33,819 nt of DNA from Candidatus Binatia bacterium. GTDB lineage: Bacteria; Desulfobacterota; Binatia; Bin18. Shown in pieces: positions 16,030 through 24,141 of this stretch. How positions within the stretch are numbered: the first letter of the stretch is position 1; every line of letters starts with the position of its first letter. The position numbers were made by a program, and so were the translations under genes. Location: positions 1 through 33,819 of the forward strand of contig JAJDZM010000115.1 of the NCBI GenBank assembly GCA_022824615.1, in the 5' to 3' direction. A model generated the notes under the pieces. It had not been told where the DNA came from. It did not search any database and worked only from the letters and a program-made list of their open reading frames with translations.

Positions 16030-16578
16030 ATGGAGCAGGGTGTCCACACCGACCAGATGGCCGAGCCGGTGCTCGCCTTTACCGCCAAAGCGGTCGAGAT
16101 GATCAGGCACGCCATGCGGCTGAAGGGCCTGCGGGACGGTGGCATTCGGATGACAGTTGCGGGCGGCGGCTGCAAGGGCTTCCAGTACAGCCTGAACCTT
16201 GAGCGAACCGCGCAAGCGGACGATACGGTGGTCGTGCAGGACGGGATCAAAGCCTTTCTCGATCCGAACAGTGCCCAACATCTTCAGGGAACGCGACTGG
16301 ATTATGTCACCAACCGTCAGGGCACCGGATTTCATTTTTTCGGGATGGAGTCGTCCCGGACCATTGGCTGCCGCTCTACGGTTCTGCTGCGCTGGTGCAT
16401 CGAAAACAATACCCGAACCGAGGGCTGCGTCCAGTGCGCCAAGCGACCGCTGATGGACATAGACCTGGAGGCGGCGACCCAGTTTGTGGATAGCAGACAG
16501 AGCATCTCTCATCCCGGTCTGCGCCCGATGCAGCTGTGTGAAAAATGTCACTATGTCATCTGTCAGTGTGATAATTAG
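16030..16578 (+). CDS. IscA/HesB-like protein with cysteine-rich C-terminal extension
   Basis: Residues about 12-117 follow the A-type iron-sulfur carrier fold: FTAKAVEMIRH, GGGCKGFQYSLNL with Cys48, and LDYVTNRQGTGFHF. In canonical IscA the fold ends with a C-G-C pair; here the aligned place reads TIGCRST, so one of the two cysteines is replaced by Ile112 and only Cys114 remains. A 65-residue tail follows with Cys123, C133-x-x-C136, C170-x-x-C173 and C178-x-C180, which could bind zinc or a cluster. GGGGGG lies 3 bases before ATG 16030; Met10 is an alternative start. It converges on the NTF2-like gene with a 4-base overlap. Isc/Suf genes are not nearby. Confidence 0.78.
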   Translation: MEQGVHTDQMAEPVLAFTAKAVEMIRHAMRLKGLRDGGIRMTVAGGGCKGFQYSLNLERTAQADDTVVVQDGIKAFLDPNSAQHLQGTRLDYVTNRQGTGFHFFGMESSRTIGCRSTVLLRWCIENNTRTEGCVQCAKRPLMDIDLEAATQFVDSRQSISHPGLRPMQLCEKCHYVICQCDN

Positions 16579-16943
16579 ATTTGGAGCCCCGGCCACTTCG
16601 AGAATTCCGTATAGGTCCAATCCGTGACGATTTTCCCGTCGCGGCAGGTGAGCACGGCGCAGAAGAGCAGTTGCCAATTCGCGCCCTGGTCCGGGTCGAG
16701 CAGCACCGCCTCGACCACGACAACGTCTCCGGTTGCGTGCTTGCGGTCAACGCGCATCTTTCGTTGTGGTGCGGCCTGCAGGACCTGCCGTTCAATTTGG
16801 ATGAGCTGTTCGTGCCCGCGAATAAAGCCCCCATTCACTTCGCAGTCAGGGGTGTAGACTTCAAAGACAAAGCGTTCGATGTCGTTGTTGTACATGTCCT
16901 CATACGCCTGGGCGACCGCGAGACTACGTTCTTCCTGTGTCAT
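16575..16943 (-). CDS. NTF2/SnoaL-like fold protein
   Basis: A 122-residue protein with the alpha+beta cone pattern of the nuclear transport factor 2/SnoaL superfamily: helices with ERSLAVAQAYEDMYNNDIERFVFEVY, DCEVNGGFIRGHEQL, and paired strands ending in CRDGKIVTDWTYTEFSKW. Members include polyketide cyclases, steroid isomerases and many uncharacterised proteins, so no reaction can be named. AGGAGG lies 5 bases before ATG 16943; the frame extends upstream to 16997 but without such a site. Its stop overlaps that of the IscA-like gene on the other strand. Confidence 0.78.
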   Translation of the reverse strand: MTQEERSLAVAQAYEDMYNNDIERFVFEVYTPDCEVNGGFIRGHEQLIQIERQVLQAAPQRKMRVDRKHATGDVVVVEAVLLDPDQGANWQLLFCAVLTCRDGKIVTDWTYTEFSKWPGLQI

Positions 16944-17017
16944 TGTTTCCTCCTTTGGAATGCCGACAGTTTGAGGATGCAAACGACCATTTGTCAAGGA
17001 CAGGACCCCCCCTTCGG

Positions 17018-17037
17018 GTAGTGTCTCAATTTGAAAT
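17018..17037 (+). repeat. Left terminal repeat of the cassette
   Basis: It shares GTGTCTCA-R-TTTGAA with the copies at 5595, 17249 and 18566. Together with the inverted copy at 17249-17264 it also bounds a 247-base gene-free segment that could be a MITE-like sub-element. Confidence 0.6.
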
Positions 17038-17248
17038 TTTTCTCCTCGTCACCGGTTTTGTCGCCCCATTTCTCCTCTCGGTATTGACGGCCCATTGTTT
17101 TCGGCGCTCGTGCCATGATTTCCGTTATTTTCTATCAATTTTGATAGGGACAGGAGCGGCAGAAGTGTGTATAGACCTTTTCTCAGTGAGGCTAAGACAC
17201 TGAGGCCGGCGGCGTCACAGTCCCCCATGCGAGAGCGAAATCCCAAGG
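17038..17248. other. Gene-free left part of the cassette
   Basis: No convincing gene is seen between the NTF2-like gene (starts 16943) and the first secreted-protein gene (17308). The segment includes a short AT-rich stretch around 17120-17150 with an ATTTTCTATCAATTTTGATA palindrome-like part. It may hold the promoter of the secreted-protein gene; no reliable -35/-10 pair could be picked. Confidence 0.4.
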
Positions 17249-17264
17249 ATTCAAACTGAGACAC
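17249..17264 (-). repeat. Internal inverted copy of the terminal repeat
   Basis: ATTCAAACTGAGACAC, identical over 16 bases to the right terminal repeat at 18566-18581 and inverted relative to the left end. It lies 44 bases before the first secreted-protein gene. Confidence 0.6.
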
Positions 17265-17291
17265 CACTGATAGATGAGTGATGAAGACATG

Positions 17292-17453
17292 AGGAAAGGC
17301 TGAACCCATGGATATATTAAAGCTTCAGTGTGAATCTCTGCTGTGTCCTCGAGGATGGCGGAACCTCCGGCGCCTGACAGGGACCGTGCTCAGCCTGGGC
17401 TGCCTGTTCCTTGCGGGGGTCCTCCTTCCCCAGGCAGTGCGGGCAGACGCGGA
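17292..17453 (+). repeat. Leader duplication, copy 1
   Basis: This 162-base block covers the ribosome binding site, start codon and signal-peptide codons of the first secreted protein. It matches 17988-18149 without gaps at all but about 12 positions (roughly 93%, counted by eye). The similarity drops sharply on both sides. Confidence 0.8.
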
Positions 17454-17700
17454 CGAATGGGAAATGTTCGAAATGTGCAGGAGGTGTGTCAATACCCAAC
17501 CCGGGAATTGGCATTTCTTTTTTTGTACCAATCCAATCGGCGGGGGAGAGGGGGTCGGTGAGGGCCGTTGTAGGCGCAAGCTATGGTTCGGCGACACCAC
17601 ACAACGCGACACGCGAGAGCTTTGTCAGGAGGCGGGTTTCGAGAGCATAAATTGGAGTAGAACCGAGGAACAGTGTGGCCTCCATTTTCGTGGGAGGTAG
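17308..17700 (+). CDS. Secreted six-cysteine protein, paralog 1
   Basis: A 130-residue protein of unrecognised family. Residues 1-23 form a basic amphipathic lead, 24-41 a hydrophobic segment (VLSLGCLFLAGVLL), and a cleavage site is plausible at VRADA (near 46), so export is likely. The mature part has six cysteines (57, 60, 73, 88, 106, 123), starting with C-R-R-C-V and including a FGDTTQRD segment. The same six cysteines, almost equally spaced, occur in the second paralog 700 bases on. AGGAAAGG precedes the ATG by about 8 bases. The paired cysteines suggest disulfides or metal binding in the periplasm or outside; the role is unknown. Confidence 0.65.
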   Translation: MDILKLQCESLLCPRGWRNLRRLTGTVLSLGCLFLAGVLLPQAVRADADEWEMFEMCRRCVNTQPGNWHFFFCTNPIGGGEGVGEGRCRRKLWFGDTTQRDTRELCQEAGFESINWSRTEEQCGLHFRGR

Positions 17701-18003
17701 TAAACCAGAGGGAGAGGGAGCCCATCGAGACGAACCCCGTCTCCAATATACGCTTCCGTATTGCAATGAGGACTCAGGGGAGAGACGAGCGATACAAGAG
17801 TTTGTGAAGAAATAGAAGAGAAAGGAGGGTGCCCAATGGACCGTATTCGGTTTTGCGAGTTTGGATGGCTCTGAGAGCATCAATCGCGATTTTGCGAAAA
17901 GACGGGCGAAAGTAGTAGGTCCTGTGCGCCGTTCTGGACGATATGGGGCCTCCCCAGCAGTGTCACGATCAGAAGATCGCCATCAAAAGGAAAGGATGAA
18001 CCC
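17701..18003. other. Spacer between the two paralogs
   Basis: 303 bases without a full gene. It contains a very short frame at 17836-17874 (12 codons, MDRIRFCEFGWL) behind an unusually strong AAAGGAGGG ribosome binding site, which may be the stub of a lost third gene or a leader peptide. Nothing else was recognised. Confidence 0.4.
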
Positions 18004-18149
18004 ATGGATATATTAAAGCTTCAGTATGAATCTCTGCTGTGTCCTCGAGGATGGAGGAACCTCCGGCGCCTGATGGGGGGCGTGCTCAGCCTGGGCTGCC
18101 TGTTCCTTGTGGGGGTCCTCTTTCCCCAGGCCGTGGTGGCAGACGCGGA
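17988..18149 (+). repeat. Leader duplication, copy 2
   Basis: This is the direct repeat of 17292-17453, offset by exactly 696 bases and gap-free. It spans the ribosome binding site through the signal-peptide codons of paralog 2. Confidence 0.8.
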
Positions 18150-18531
18150 GAGGGAAAGGGATCATCAACTGAAATATGAGCAGAAGGTCCAAGAAATCTG
18201 GGATGAAAGGGCGAAGAGCCTCGACCCCGAAAGTTGGAAAAGGTACGACGAGTGCAGAAAATGTGTAACGAGAAAGCCAGGATGGTGGTATTACTATGCT
18301 TGCGTCAGTTCAACCGGCGATCGCGAAAGAAGCGAAAGAGTGGGAGGGGCGAAATGCCTCAGATTTAGTTTCTGGGGTGACACCAGCAGGAAAGACATGA
18401 AAAGGCATTGCCAGGCACTGGGCTATGGGGATGTTGTCCTCCAACGACTAAAAGAGGATGACTGTGCGATAGCGTGGTTTCCTGGGATCCGCCACGGTTT
18501 GTGGGAGAGATATATCCATGAATTCGACTGA
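18004..18531 (+). CDS. Secreted six-cysteine protein, paralog 2
   Basis: A 175-residue relative of the protein at 17308. The first 48 residues are almost the same (signal peptide ending near VVADA). A charged helical insert of about 27 residues (ERERDHQLKYEQKVQEIWDE and on) follows, then the same cysteine frame at 84, 87, 100, 118, 136 and 154, with C-R-K-C-V, P-G-W-W and FWGDTSRKD matching paralog 1. A longer C-terminus (FPGIRHGLWERYIHEFD) is unique. Away from the leader the DNA of the two genes is much less alike. No known family is recognised; export is inferred from the leader. Confidence 0.65.
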   Translation: MDILKLQYESLLCPRGWRNLRRLMGGVLSLGCLFLVGVLFPQAVVADAERERDHQLKYEQKVQEIWDERAKSLDPESWKRYDECRKCVTRKPGWWYYYACVSSTGDRERSERVGGAKCLRFSFWGDTSRKDMKRHCQALGYGDVVLQRLKEDDCAIAWFPGIRHGLWERYIHEFD

Positions 18532-18565
18532 CAAGAGACAGATCCCTAAGCCCGAAACTCACAAG

Positions 18566-18585
18566 ATTCAAACTGAGACACGACT
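18566..18585 (-). repeat. Right terminal repeat of the cassette
   Basis: Inverted partner of the end at 17018, followed at once by CCCCTTCGG, which also precedes the left end. Confidence 0.6.
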
Positions 18586-18687
18586 CCCCTTCGGTCTCCT
18601 TTGCCCAGGGAAGGCCAGTTGTGATATGGGTAGGTCGCCTGCGTGACCGCTCAGGCGGTCACGGAACAAATCTGGGAAGGGGAAAGT

Positions 18688-19848
18688 ATGGGCGTATTAT
18701 CTGGATATAAAGTTGTTGAATTCGCGGGCATTGGGCCTGCTCCAATGTGTGCGATGCTGCTCTCGGATATGGGAGCGGAGGTGCTGCGTCTGGACCGGGC
18801 TGAAGATGCCGACCTCGGTGTGCCGACCGACGCCAAGTTCAACCTGCTCGGGCGCGGTCGCCGCTCGGTTGCGATTGACCTTAAGAAGCCGGAGGGAACC
18901 GAGGCGGCGCTCAAGCTGATAGAGCAGGCCGATGCGCTCATCGAGGGCTTCCGGCCCGGGGTGATGGAACGGCTGGGGCTCAGCCCCGAGGTGTGTATGG
19001 CCCGCAACCCCCGCCTGGTCTTTGGGCGCATGACCGGTTGGGGCCAGGAGGGACCGCTGGCCAACGCGGTTGGTCATGACATTAACTATATTGCCCTGAT
19101 TGGGGCGCTGCATTCGATTGGGCGTAAAGGCGAAGCGCCAGTGCCGCCCCTGAATCTGGTTGGTGACTTTGGCGGCGGCGGAGTCTTCCTGGCGCTGGGC
19201 GTGGTCAGCGCCCTGCTCGAAACCCAGAAGTCGGGCAAGGGCCAAGTCATTGACGTGGCCATGATCGATGGCGCGGCGTCGCTGATGGCCGGTATCTACG
19301 GTCTGCGTGCGGCCGGCAAGTGGACGGACAACCGTGGAGAGAACATTCTGGATACGGGCGCGCATTACTACAATGTGTACGAGACCAGTGACGGCCAGTA
19401 CCTCTCCGTCGGTTCGATTGAAGCGAAGTTCTATGCGGAATTACTGCGTTTAACCGGGCTGGAGAGGGAAGAGTTGCCCCACCAGAACAACCGGGCCGAG
19501 TGGCCGGCGCTGACCGAGAAACTGGCCGCGATTTTTAAGACCAGGACCCTGGCGGAGTGGAACGAACTCCTGGAGGGCAGCGATATCTGCTATGCGCCTG
19601 TCCTGAATATGGCCGACGCGCCCAACCATCCGCACAACCAGGAACGCGGCACGTTTGTCGAGGTCGAGGGGGTCCCGCAGCCGGCTCCGGCCCCGCGCTT
19701 CAGCCGCACCCCGAGCGCTATCCAGCGTCCTCCCGCCAGTCCGGGCGAGCACACGGAAGAGGCCCTGCGCGATTGGGGCTTTGATACCGGAGAGCTTGAG
19801 CAGTTGCGAGGAAGCGGCGCGATCGGCGTTCGGACCGCGGCGAAATAA
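18688..19848 (+). CDS. Alpha-methylacyl-CoA racemase-like CoA transferase family III protein
   Basis: A 386-residue CaiB/BaiF-family protein. The three catalytic residues of mycobacterial alpha-methylacyl-CoA racemase (His126, Asp156, Glu241) are all present with a constant shift of four: His130 in GHDINY, Asp160 in [10 protein letters not shown], and Glu245 in [10 protein letters not shown]. This favours racemisation of 2-methyl-branched acyl-CoA over CoA transfer, and would feed branched acids into beta-oxidation. GGAAGGGGAAAG precedes the ATG at 18688; an upstream in-frame GTG at 18643 is less likely. The gene starts about 100 bases after the right end of the putative mobile cassette. Confidence 0.9.
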   Translation: MGVLSGYKVVEFAGIGPAPMCAMLLSDMGAEVLRLDRAEDADLGVPTDAKFNLLGRGRRSVAIDLKKPEGTEAALKLIEQADALIEGFRPGVMERLGLSPEVCMARNPRLVFGRMTGWGQEGPLANAVGHDINYIALIGALHSIGRKGEAPVPPLNLVGDFGGGGVFLALGVVSALLETQKSGKGQVIDVAMIDGAASLMAGIYGLRAAGKWTDNRGENILDTGAHYYNVYETSDGQYLSVGSIEAKFYAELLRLTGLEREELPHQNNRAEWPALTEKLAAIFKTRTLAEWNELLEGSDICYAPVLNMADAPNHPHNQERGTFVEVEGVPQPAPAPRFSRTPSAIQRPPASPGEHTEEALRDWGFDTGELEQLRGSGAIGVRTAAK

Positions 19849-19870
19849 TCCCGGTAGCTATACGAACAGT

Positions 19871-19892
19871 GCTGGGCGGTCCCACGCCCAGC
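19871..19892 (+). terminator. Hairpin behind the racemase gene
   Basis: A perfect 8-bp stem (GCTGGGCG/CGCCCAGC) with a 6-base loop lies 22 bases after the stop codon. It lacks a T run (AAGTAAAAATG follows), so it may be a terminator of weak type or part of the repeat-rich spacer. Confidence 0.35.
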
Positions 19893-19948
19893 AAGTAAAA
19901 ATGTCCCTTCAATATCACCCCGTGCAAAATCCCCTCCTCCTTGCTGGT

Positions 19949-19976
19949 GTAGGGGCAATTCATGAATTGCCCCTAC
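19949..19976. repeat. Perfect 28-bp palindrome of the GTAGGGGCAA type
   Basis: Each half reads GTAGGGGCAATTCA (5'-3') and the two halves are exactly self-complementary with no loop. The same half-sequence recurs around 24065-24088 and 26715-26742, always between genes. It is a short intergenic palindromic repeat of REP-like character. Confidence 0.8.
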
Positions 19977-20029
19977 GGCATTCACTTTGATATGTCCCTA
20001 CCGCTCTGAAACGGAGAGGAGTCAGTACG

Positions 20030-21004
20030 ATGCAACTCGGCATGATTGGTTTAGGCCGAATGGGTGGCAATATGGTCCGCCGCCTCATGCGGGGCGGACA
20101 TGCGTGTGTGGTGTTTGACCTCAATGCTCAAACGGTCAAACAGTACGAGCGGGACGGGGCGACCGGAGCGTCTTCCCTCGATGATCTGATCCAAAAGCTC
20201 ACGCCGCCCCGCGCCGTGTGGGTCATGCTGCCGGCGGGCGCGGCAACGGATGAGACAGTGACCGCCCTGGCCGAGAGAATGGACGCGGACGACAGCATTC
20301 TTGATGGCGGAAACTCGCACTTTAAGGACGACATTCGACGGGCCAAAGCCCTCAAACCGAAAGGGCTCCATTACGTGGATGTTGGGACGAGCGGTGGGGT
20401 GTGGGGAGTCGAGCGCGGCTATTGTCTGACGGTCGGCGGGGAACAAGAACCGGTCCAGCGGCTGGACCCGATTTTCCGTACTCTGGCCCCCGGCAAGGGA
20501 GCCATCCCGGAAACGCCGGGTCGTGAGTCGATGAACAGCACGGCCGAGCAGGGCTATCTGCACTGCGGCCCGGCCGGAGCTGGGCACTTTGTGAAAATGG
20601 TCCATAACGGCATCGAGTACGGGTTGATGCAGGCCTATGCCGAAGGCTTTGATATCCTGCGAAGCGCCCACGCCAGCGGACTGGACTATCACTATGAGTT
20701 GAATCTGCCGGACATTGCCGAGGTGTGGCGTCGCGGCAGCGTGATTGGTTCCTGGCTGTTGGATTTGACGACGATAGCCTTGGCGGAAAGCCCGGAGCTG
20801 TCCGAGTTCTCCGGCGAAGTTCGGGATTCGGGCGAAGGCCGCTGGACGATTGCGACAGCCATTGAGGAGGCGGTTCCTGCCGATGTCCTCTCAGCAGCAC
20901 TCTATGCACGCTTTCGATCCCGTCAGTCTCATACCTTTGCCGAGAAAATCTTATCGGCCCTGCGCTTCAAGTTTGGCGGGCACGTTGAGCCGCCACAGAC
21001 ATGA
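20030..21004 (+). CDS. gnd: 6-phosphogluconate dehydrogenase (decarboxylating), short NAD-type
   Basis: A 324-residue enzyme of the short GndA/YqeC class, which oxidises and decarboxylates 6-phosphogluconate to ribulose 5-phosphate. Visible motifs are [10 protein letters not shown] (dinucleotide binding, residues 7-16), [10 protein letters not shown] near 90, VGTSGGVWG near 116, [15 protein letters not shown] near 191 with the catalytic lysine and asparagine, and SGEGRWT near 270. The short length (about 300 rather than 470) and this C-terminus distinguish it from the long Gnd; cofactor preference for NAD is a family expectation. GGAGAGGAG precedes the ATG. It is followed after 12 bases by glucokinase, forming a clear two-gene sugar operon. 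Confidence 0.92.
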   Translation: MQLGMIGLGRMGGNMVRRLMRGGHACVVFDLNAQTVKQYERDGATGASSLDDLIQKLTPPRAVWVMLPAGAATDETVTALAERMDADDSILDGGNSHFKDDIRRAKALKPKGLHYVDVGTSGGVWGVERGYCLTVGGEQEPVQRLDPIFRTLAPGKGAIPETPGRESMNSTAEQGYLHCGPAGAGHFVKMVHNGIEYGLMQAYAEGFDILRSAHASGLDYHYELNLPDIAEVWRRGSVIGSWLLDLTTIALAESPELSEFSGEVRDSGEGRWTIATAIEEAVPADVLSAALYARFRSRQSHTFAEKILSALRFKFGGHVEPPQT

Positions 21005-21016
21005 GAGAAAACCGTC

Positions 21017-22042
21017 ATGACAACCCATGTCCTGGCTGGTGATATTGGCGGGACCAAGACCAACCTGGCCCTGTATGCGCTTGGGGGAGAGGATAAGCTC
21101 CGCCTCGTTCGGGAATCGTCTTTTCCGAGTGCCAAATATACCGAGCTGGAGGACGTCATTGCCGCCTTTTTTGCGGGGGAAGTTTCCCCCGAGCCCCCTC
21201 TTCGCTCCAGGGAGGCGGATACGGTAATAGCGGCCGGTGCGTTTGGTATTGCCGGGCCGGTTCTTGACGGCAGGGTCGAAGCGACAAATCTCCCCTGGAA
21301 AGTTGACGCTTCCGACATACGCCGGGCTATCGGCGGTGGCCAGGTCCGGCTCATGAATGATCTTGAGGCAACCGCCTATGGGGCGCTATTCCTGCCCGCA
21401 GATGAAATACTGACGCTTAATGCGGGCAAACCCCGGCGCGGTAACTGTGCGGTGATTGCAGCCGGCACCGGCCTGGGACAGGCGTTTCTGTTTTGGGATG
21501 GACAAGGTTATAGGCCCGTCGCCACGGAAGGCGGCCATGTTGATTTCCCGCCTCGGAACGACACAGAAGTAGCCCTGCTACACTTCCTCACAAAGCAGCA
21601 CAACGGGCGAGTATCCTATGAGCGTGTGCTGTCCGGCCCCGGCCTGGTGAGCATCTTCAATTTTCTGTGTCAGGTATTGCAGCGTCCTGTGGCAGAAGCC
21701 TTGCAGATACGCCTGCAAACCGAGGACGCGGCTGCGGTCATTGGTGAAGCTGGTGTTGCCGGCAGTTGCCGGACCTGTATGGAGGCGGTGGACCTGTTTA
21801 TCAGTTTATACGGAGCCCAGGCCGGCAATCTGGCCTTAACGGTGATGAGCGTCGGCGGGGTGTATATTGGCGGTGGGATCGTGACCAAGCTGCTGCCCAA
21901 AATGACGGCTGGTGGGTTTATGCGGTCCTTTACGGATAAAGGACGCTTCAGTCAGCTCCTGCAGGATATGCCGGTCCGCATCATTCTGAATCCCAAGGCG
22001 GCCCAGGTCGGCGCGGCCCATGCGGCCCGGGAACTCTTGTAG
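21017..22042 (+). CDS. glk: Glucokinase
   Basis: A 341-residue ROK-unrelated, proteobacterial-type glucokinase that phosphorylates glucose with ATP. Seen are the phosphate-1 loop GDIGGTKTNLALY (residues 8-20), the LMNDLEATAYG segment with the catalytic aspartate near residue 115, GTGLGQAF near 151, EGGHVDFPPR near 171, and GGVYIGGGIVTKL near 276. Length is normal. It starts 12 bases after the 6-phosphogluconate dehydrogenase stop; the two genes together join glucose entry with the oxidative pentose phosphate route. Glucose-6-phosphate dehydrogenase is not in the window. Confidence 0.92.
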   Translation: MTTHVLAGDIGGTKTNLALYALGGEDKLRLVRESSFPSAKYTELEDVIAAFFAGEVSPEPPLRSREADTVIAAGAFGIAGPVLDGRVEATNLPWKVDASDIRRAIGGGQVRLMNDLEATAYGALFLPADEILTLNAGKPRRGNCAVIAAGTGLGQAFLFWDGQGYRPVATEGGHVDFPPRNDTEVALLHFLTKQHNGRVSYERVLSGPGLVSIFNFLCQVLQRPVAEALQIRLQTEDAAAVIGEAGVAGSCRTCMEAVDLFISLYGAQAGNLALTVMSVGGVYIGGGIVTKLLPKMTAGGFMRSFTDKGRFSQLLQDMPVRIILNPKAAQVGAAHAARELL

Positions 22043-22043
22043 A

Positions 22044-22058
22044 GTGCGCCCCGCGCAC
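22044..22058. terminator. Hairpin between convergent glk and moeA-type genes
   Basis: A 6-bp perfect GC stem (GTGCGC/GCGCAC) with a CCC loop starts just behind the glucokinase stop and could act in both directions. No U run follows on either side. Confidence 0.35.
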
Positions 22059-22073
22059 CATCCGGAGGCCGGA

Positions 22074-24047
22074 TTACGTCTTGACCGTTCCGGTTTTGGT
22101 TGTGTCGTAGCCGTCCAGTTGTTCGACCGCACGTTTGAAAGCGTCGGAGCGGATGACGGCGGCCAGCCGCTGGCCCTGCTCGCTGTTGAAGAAGGCTTTC
22201 TGAAAGACGAGGTCGTACTCCTCGCGCTCAATGGGAACAAAGTCGAGCCCCAGAGCTTTGGCCGCTGATTTGACGCCGAGACCGGTATTCACCAGACCGC
22301 TGGCAATGGCCACCGCGACCGCCATATGGGTGGTTTCTTCGCGTTCATAGCCCTTGATGCGCTCCGGTTTGATACGGAGTTTACCGAGCTTATAGTCCAA
22401 CAGCACGCGCGTACCCGCCCCTGGCTGGCGATTGATAAAGGTGACCTCCTTGCGCGTCAGGTCTCTGAGATTTTTGATCTTTTTGGGATTGCCTTTGGGA
22501 ACAATCAGGCCCTGTTCCCGAATGACCAGATTCATCACAACCGATTTGGCGAGCAGCCGCTGTTTTTTGAGGTCGGGCAGATTATAGACGCCGCTGGCGG
22601 GGTCGAGCAGATGGGTGCCGACCATATGGGCCTCGCCCCGTCTCAGGGCGACCAGACCGCCGAGTGAACCGATATTGCTGGCGGATATTTTGAGACCCGG
22701 ATGCTGGGCGCGGAGTTGGTCGTCAAGCACGCCGATGGTCAGGTCGTTGCTGCCGGTAAACAGAATCGTATTGGCGATTTCCTCTGCCGGACGCAGGAGT
22801 TCGACCTGCACCTCCGTGCCCGCGTTCAAGCCCTCGTCCAGGGACGGAATACGCAACACTCCATCGGCCTTAACCATAGTGGTGATGACCCCGGCGCCGC
22901 GTCCGATGGGATTGGCCACAATCGTATCGTCGACCTGACCGAGGTTGACTCGGACAAACTCTTCCAGGCCAAGCCGCGACGGCACCTTGCGCGGCAGGAC
23001 CGCCCTGATCTTCGTGGGCTCCTCTGCCGGCCGGCCGAGAGAATGGGCAATCAACTTGCGCAGGACCTGTTGACAGATTACGACCGCGGAAACCGGATAG
23101 CCGGGCAGGCCGATGACCGGCGTGCCGTCAATAACTGCCAGAATTGCGGGCTTACCCGGCATGACATCGATGCCGTGGACCAGGACTTCGCCCAGTGATT
23201 CCAGAGCCCGTAGCGTAAAATCGTGCTCACCCGCAGAGGAGCCGGCAATAATGATGACGATATCGTGCCGCTTGACCGCCTTTGCCAGCGCGCGGGTAAT
23301 GGTTTTGAGATCATCCACGACTCGGGGCAAACGCTTGGGCACACCGCCCCACTCTTCCACAAAAGCTCCGGCGACCCGGGAGTTGAACTCGATAATCCGG
23401 CCCGGCTCGGCCGGGTCGCCGGGTTCGATCAGCTCGGAACCGGTTGGAATAATGCCGACCGTCGGAGGAGCCACGACCGGAATAGTAGTGTGGCCGGCGG
23501 CCAGCAGCGCGCCCAGATCGTACGGCCGGAGCTTATGGCCACGCGGCAGCAGCGGCTCGGTGGCTACAATGTCCTCGCCGACGAGACGGACGTGCTGCCA
23601 CGGGGTGGCGGAATCGCGAATCTCAATCTCGGCTGCGCCTTTCTTAAACACCCGCTCGATCATAACGACGGCATTGGCCCAGGTCGGAATGGGGTGGCCG
23701 GTATCGACATATTGAAACGGCGGCGGGGTGGCCGCACCGTTCTTTTTCCGACGTGGCCGGCCGTCTTTTGCGACCCGCTTGAGCGTCAGCGGAGCAAATT
23801 CACTGGCACCAAACGTATCCTCGGCGCGCACGGCAATACCGTCCATGGCCGCACCGTGGTAATGCGGGGCGGACAGCACCGCGAAAATGGGTTCGGCGGT
23901 GGTGCGGTGGAGTGCCTTTTCGACCGGGACCCGTTCGGTTTTTGAACGAGGTGGGACGGTACCGAGAAAAATAGCGAGGGCGTCTTCCAGCGATTTCTTT
24001 TTGAGATAGCGCTTGCGGTCGGTTTTGGCGGTGGGCTGTCCGTGCAT
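22074..24047 (-). CDS. MoeA-type molybdopterin protein fused to a PBP-like domain
   Basis: A 657-residue two-part protein. Residues about 15-430 are MoeA, which inserts molybdate into adenylylated molybdopterin: MDGIAV near 67, GSSAGEHDF near 267, GLPGYPVSA near 313. Residues about 435-640 form a periplasmic-binding-protein-like domain (LysR substrate-binding type, PF12727) with FTGSNDLTIGVLDDQL, IGSLGGLVALRRGEAHMVGTHL and NRQPGAGTRVLLDYKL. Such fusions are known in bacteria and archaea; the added domain may sense the oxyanion or the cofactor. The ATG at 24047 lacks a clear ribosome binding site. It is the last gene of a minus-strand set after moeA and the nitrilase gene. Confidence 0.9.
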   Translation of the reverse strand: MHGQPTAKTDRKRYLKKKSLEDALAIFLGTVPPRSKTERVPVEKALHRTTAEPIFAVLSAPHYHGAAMDGIAVRAEDTFGASEFAPLTLKRVAKDGRPRRKKNGAATPPPFQYVDTGHPIPTWANAVVMIERVFKKGAAEIEIRDSATPWQHVRLVGEDIVATEPLLPRGHKLRPYDLGALLAAGHTTIPVVAPPTVGIIPTGSELIEPGDPAEPGRIIEFNSRVAGAFVEEWGGVPKRLPRVVDDLKTITRALAKAVKRHDIVIIIAGSSAGEHDFTLRALESLGEVLVHGIDVMPGKPAILAVIDGTPVIGLPGYPVSAVVICQQVLRKLIAHSLGRPAEEPTKIRAVLPRKVPSRLGLEEFVRVNLGQVDDTIVANPIGRGAGVITTMVKADGVLRIPSLDEGLNAGTEVQVELLRPAEEIANTILFTGSNDLTIGVLDDQLRAQHPGLKISASNIGSLGGLVALRRGEAHMVGTHLLDPASGVYNLPDLKKQRLLAKSVVMNLVIREQGLIVPKGNPKKIKNLRDLTRKEVTFINRQPGAGTRVLLDYKLGKLRIKPERIKGYEREETTHMAVAVAIASGLVNTGLGVKSAAKALGLDFVPIEREEYDLVFQKAFFNSEQGQRLAAVIRSDAFKRAVEQLDGYDTTKTGTVKT

Positions 24048-24064
24048 GTGGGGGTCGCTCTCAC

Positions 24065-24137
24065 GGGCAATTCCTGAATTGCCCCTACGTTTCTCGTTCC
24101 CTCGCCCCTTGGGGGAGAGGGCTAGGGTGAGGGGTTC
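24065..24137. repeat. Intergenic repeats: GGGCAATTC palindrome and CCCC-TAGCCCTCTCC type
   Basis: Positions 24065-24084 form a 9-bp perfect palindrome (GGGCAATTC/GAATTGCCC, loop CT) continuing as CCCTAC, a degenerate copy of the repeat at 19949. Behind it, 24102-24137 has the CTCGCCCCTTGGGGGAGAGG type stretch with GGGCTAGGGTGAGGGG, a kind of dispersed intergenic repeat common in GC-rich environmental genomes. The two together fill the spacer between the two MoeA genes. Confidence 0.6.
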
Positions 24138-24141
24138 TCCA

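Larger units (their letters stand above)
17018..18585 (+). mobile_element. Putative non-autonomous mobile cassette with inverted ends and direct flanking repeats
   Basis: The left end (GTAGTGTCTCAATTTGAA from 17018) and the right end read on the other strand (GTCGTGTCTCAGTTTGAA from 18584) agree at 16 of 18 bases. CCCCTTCGG abuts both ends as a direct repeat (17009-17017 and 18586-18594), as expected for an 8-9 base target duplication. Inside are two paralogous secreted-protein genes and no transposase, the arrangement known as a mobile insertion cassette. A third, inverted copy of the end lies inside at 17249, and a solo copy lies at 5595. Which transposase would mobilise it is unknown. The ends are seen directly; mobility is inferred. 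Confidence 0.6.
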
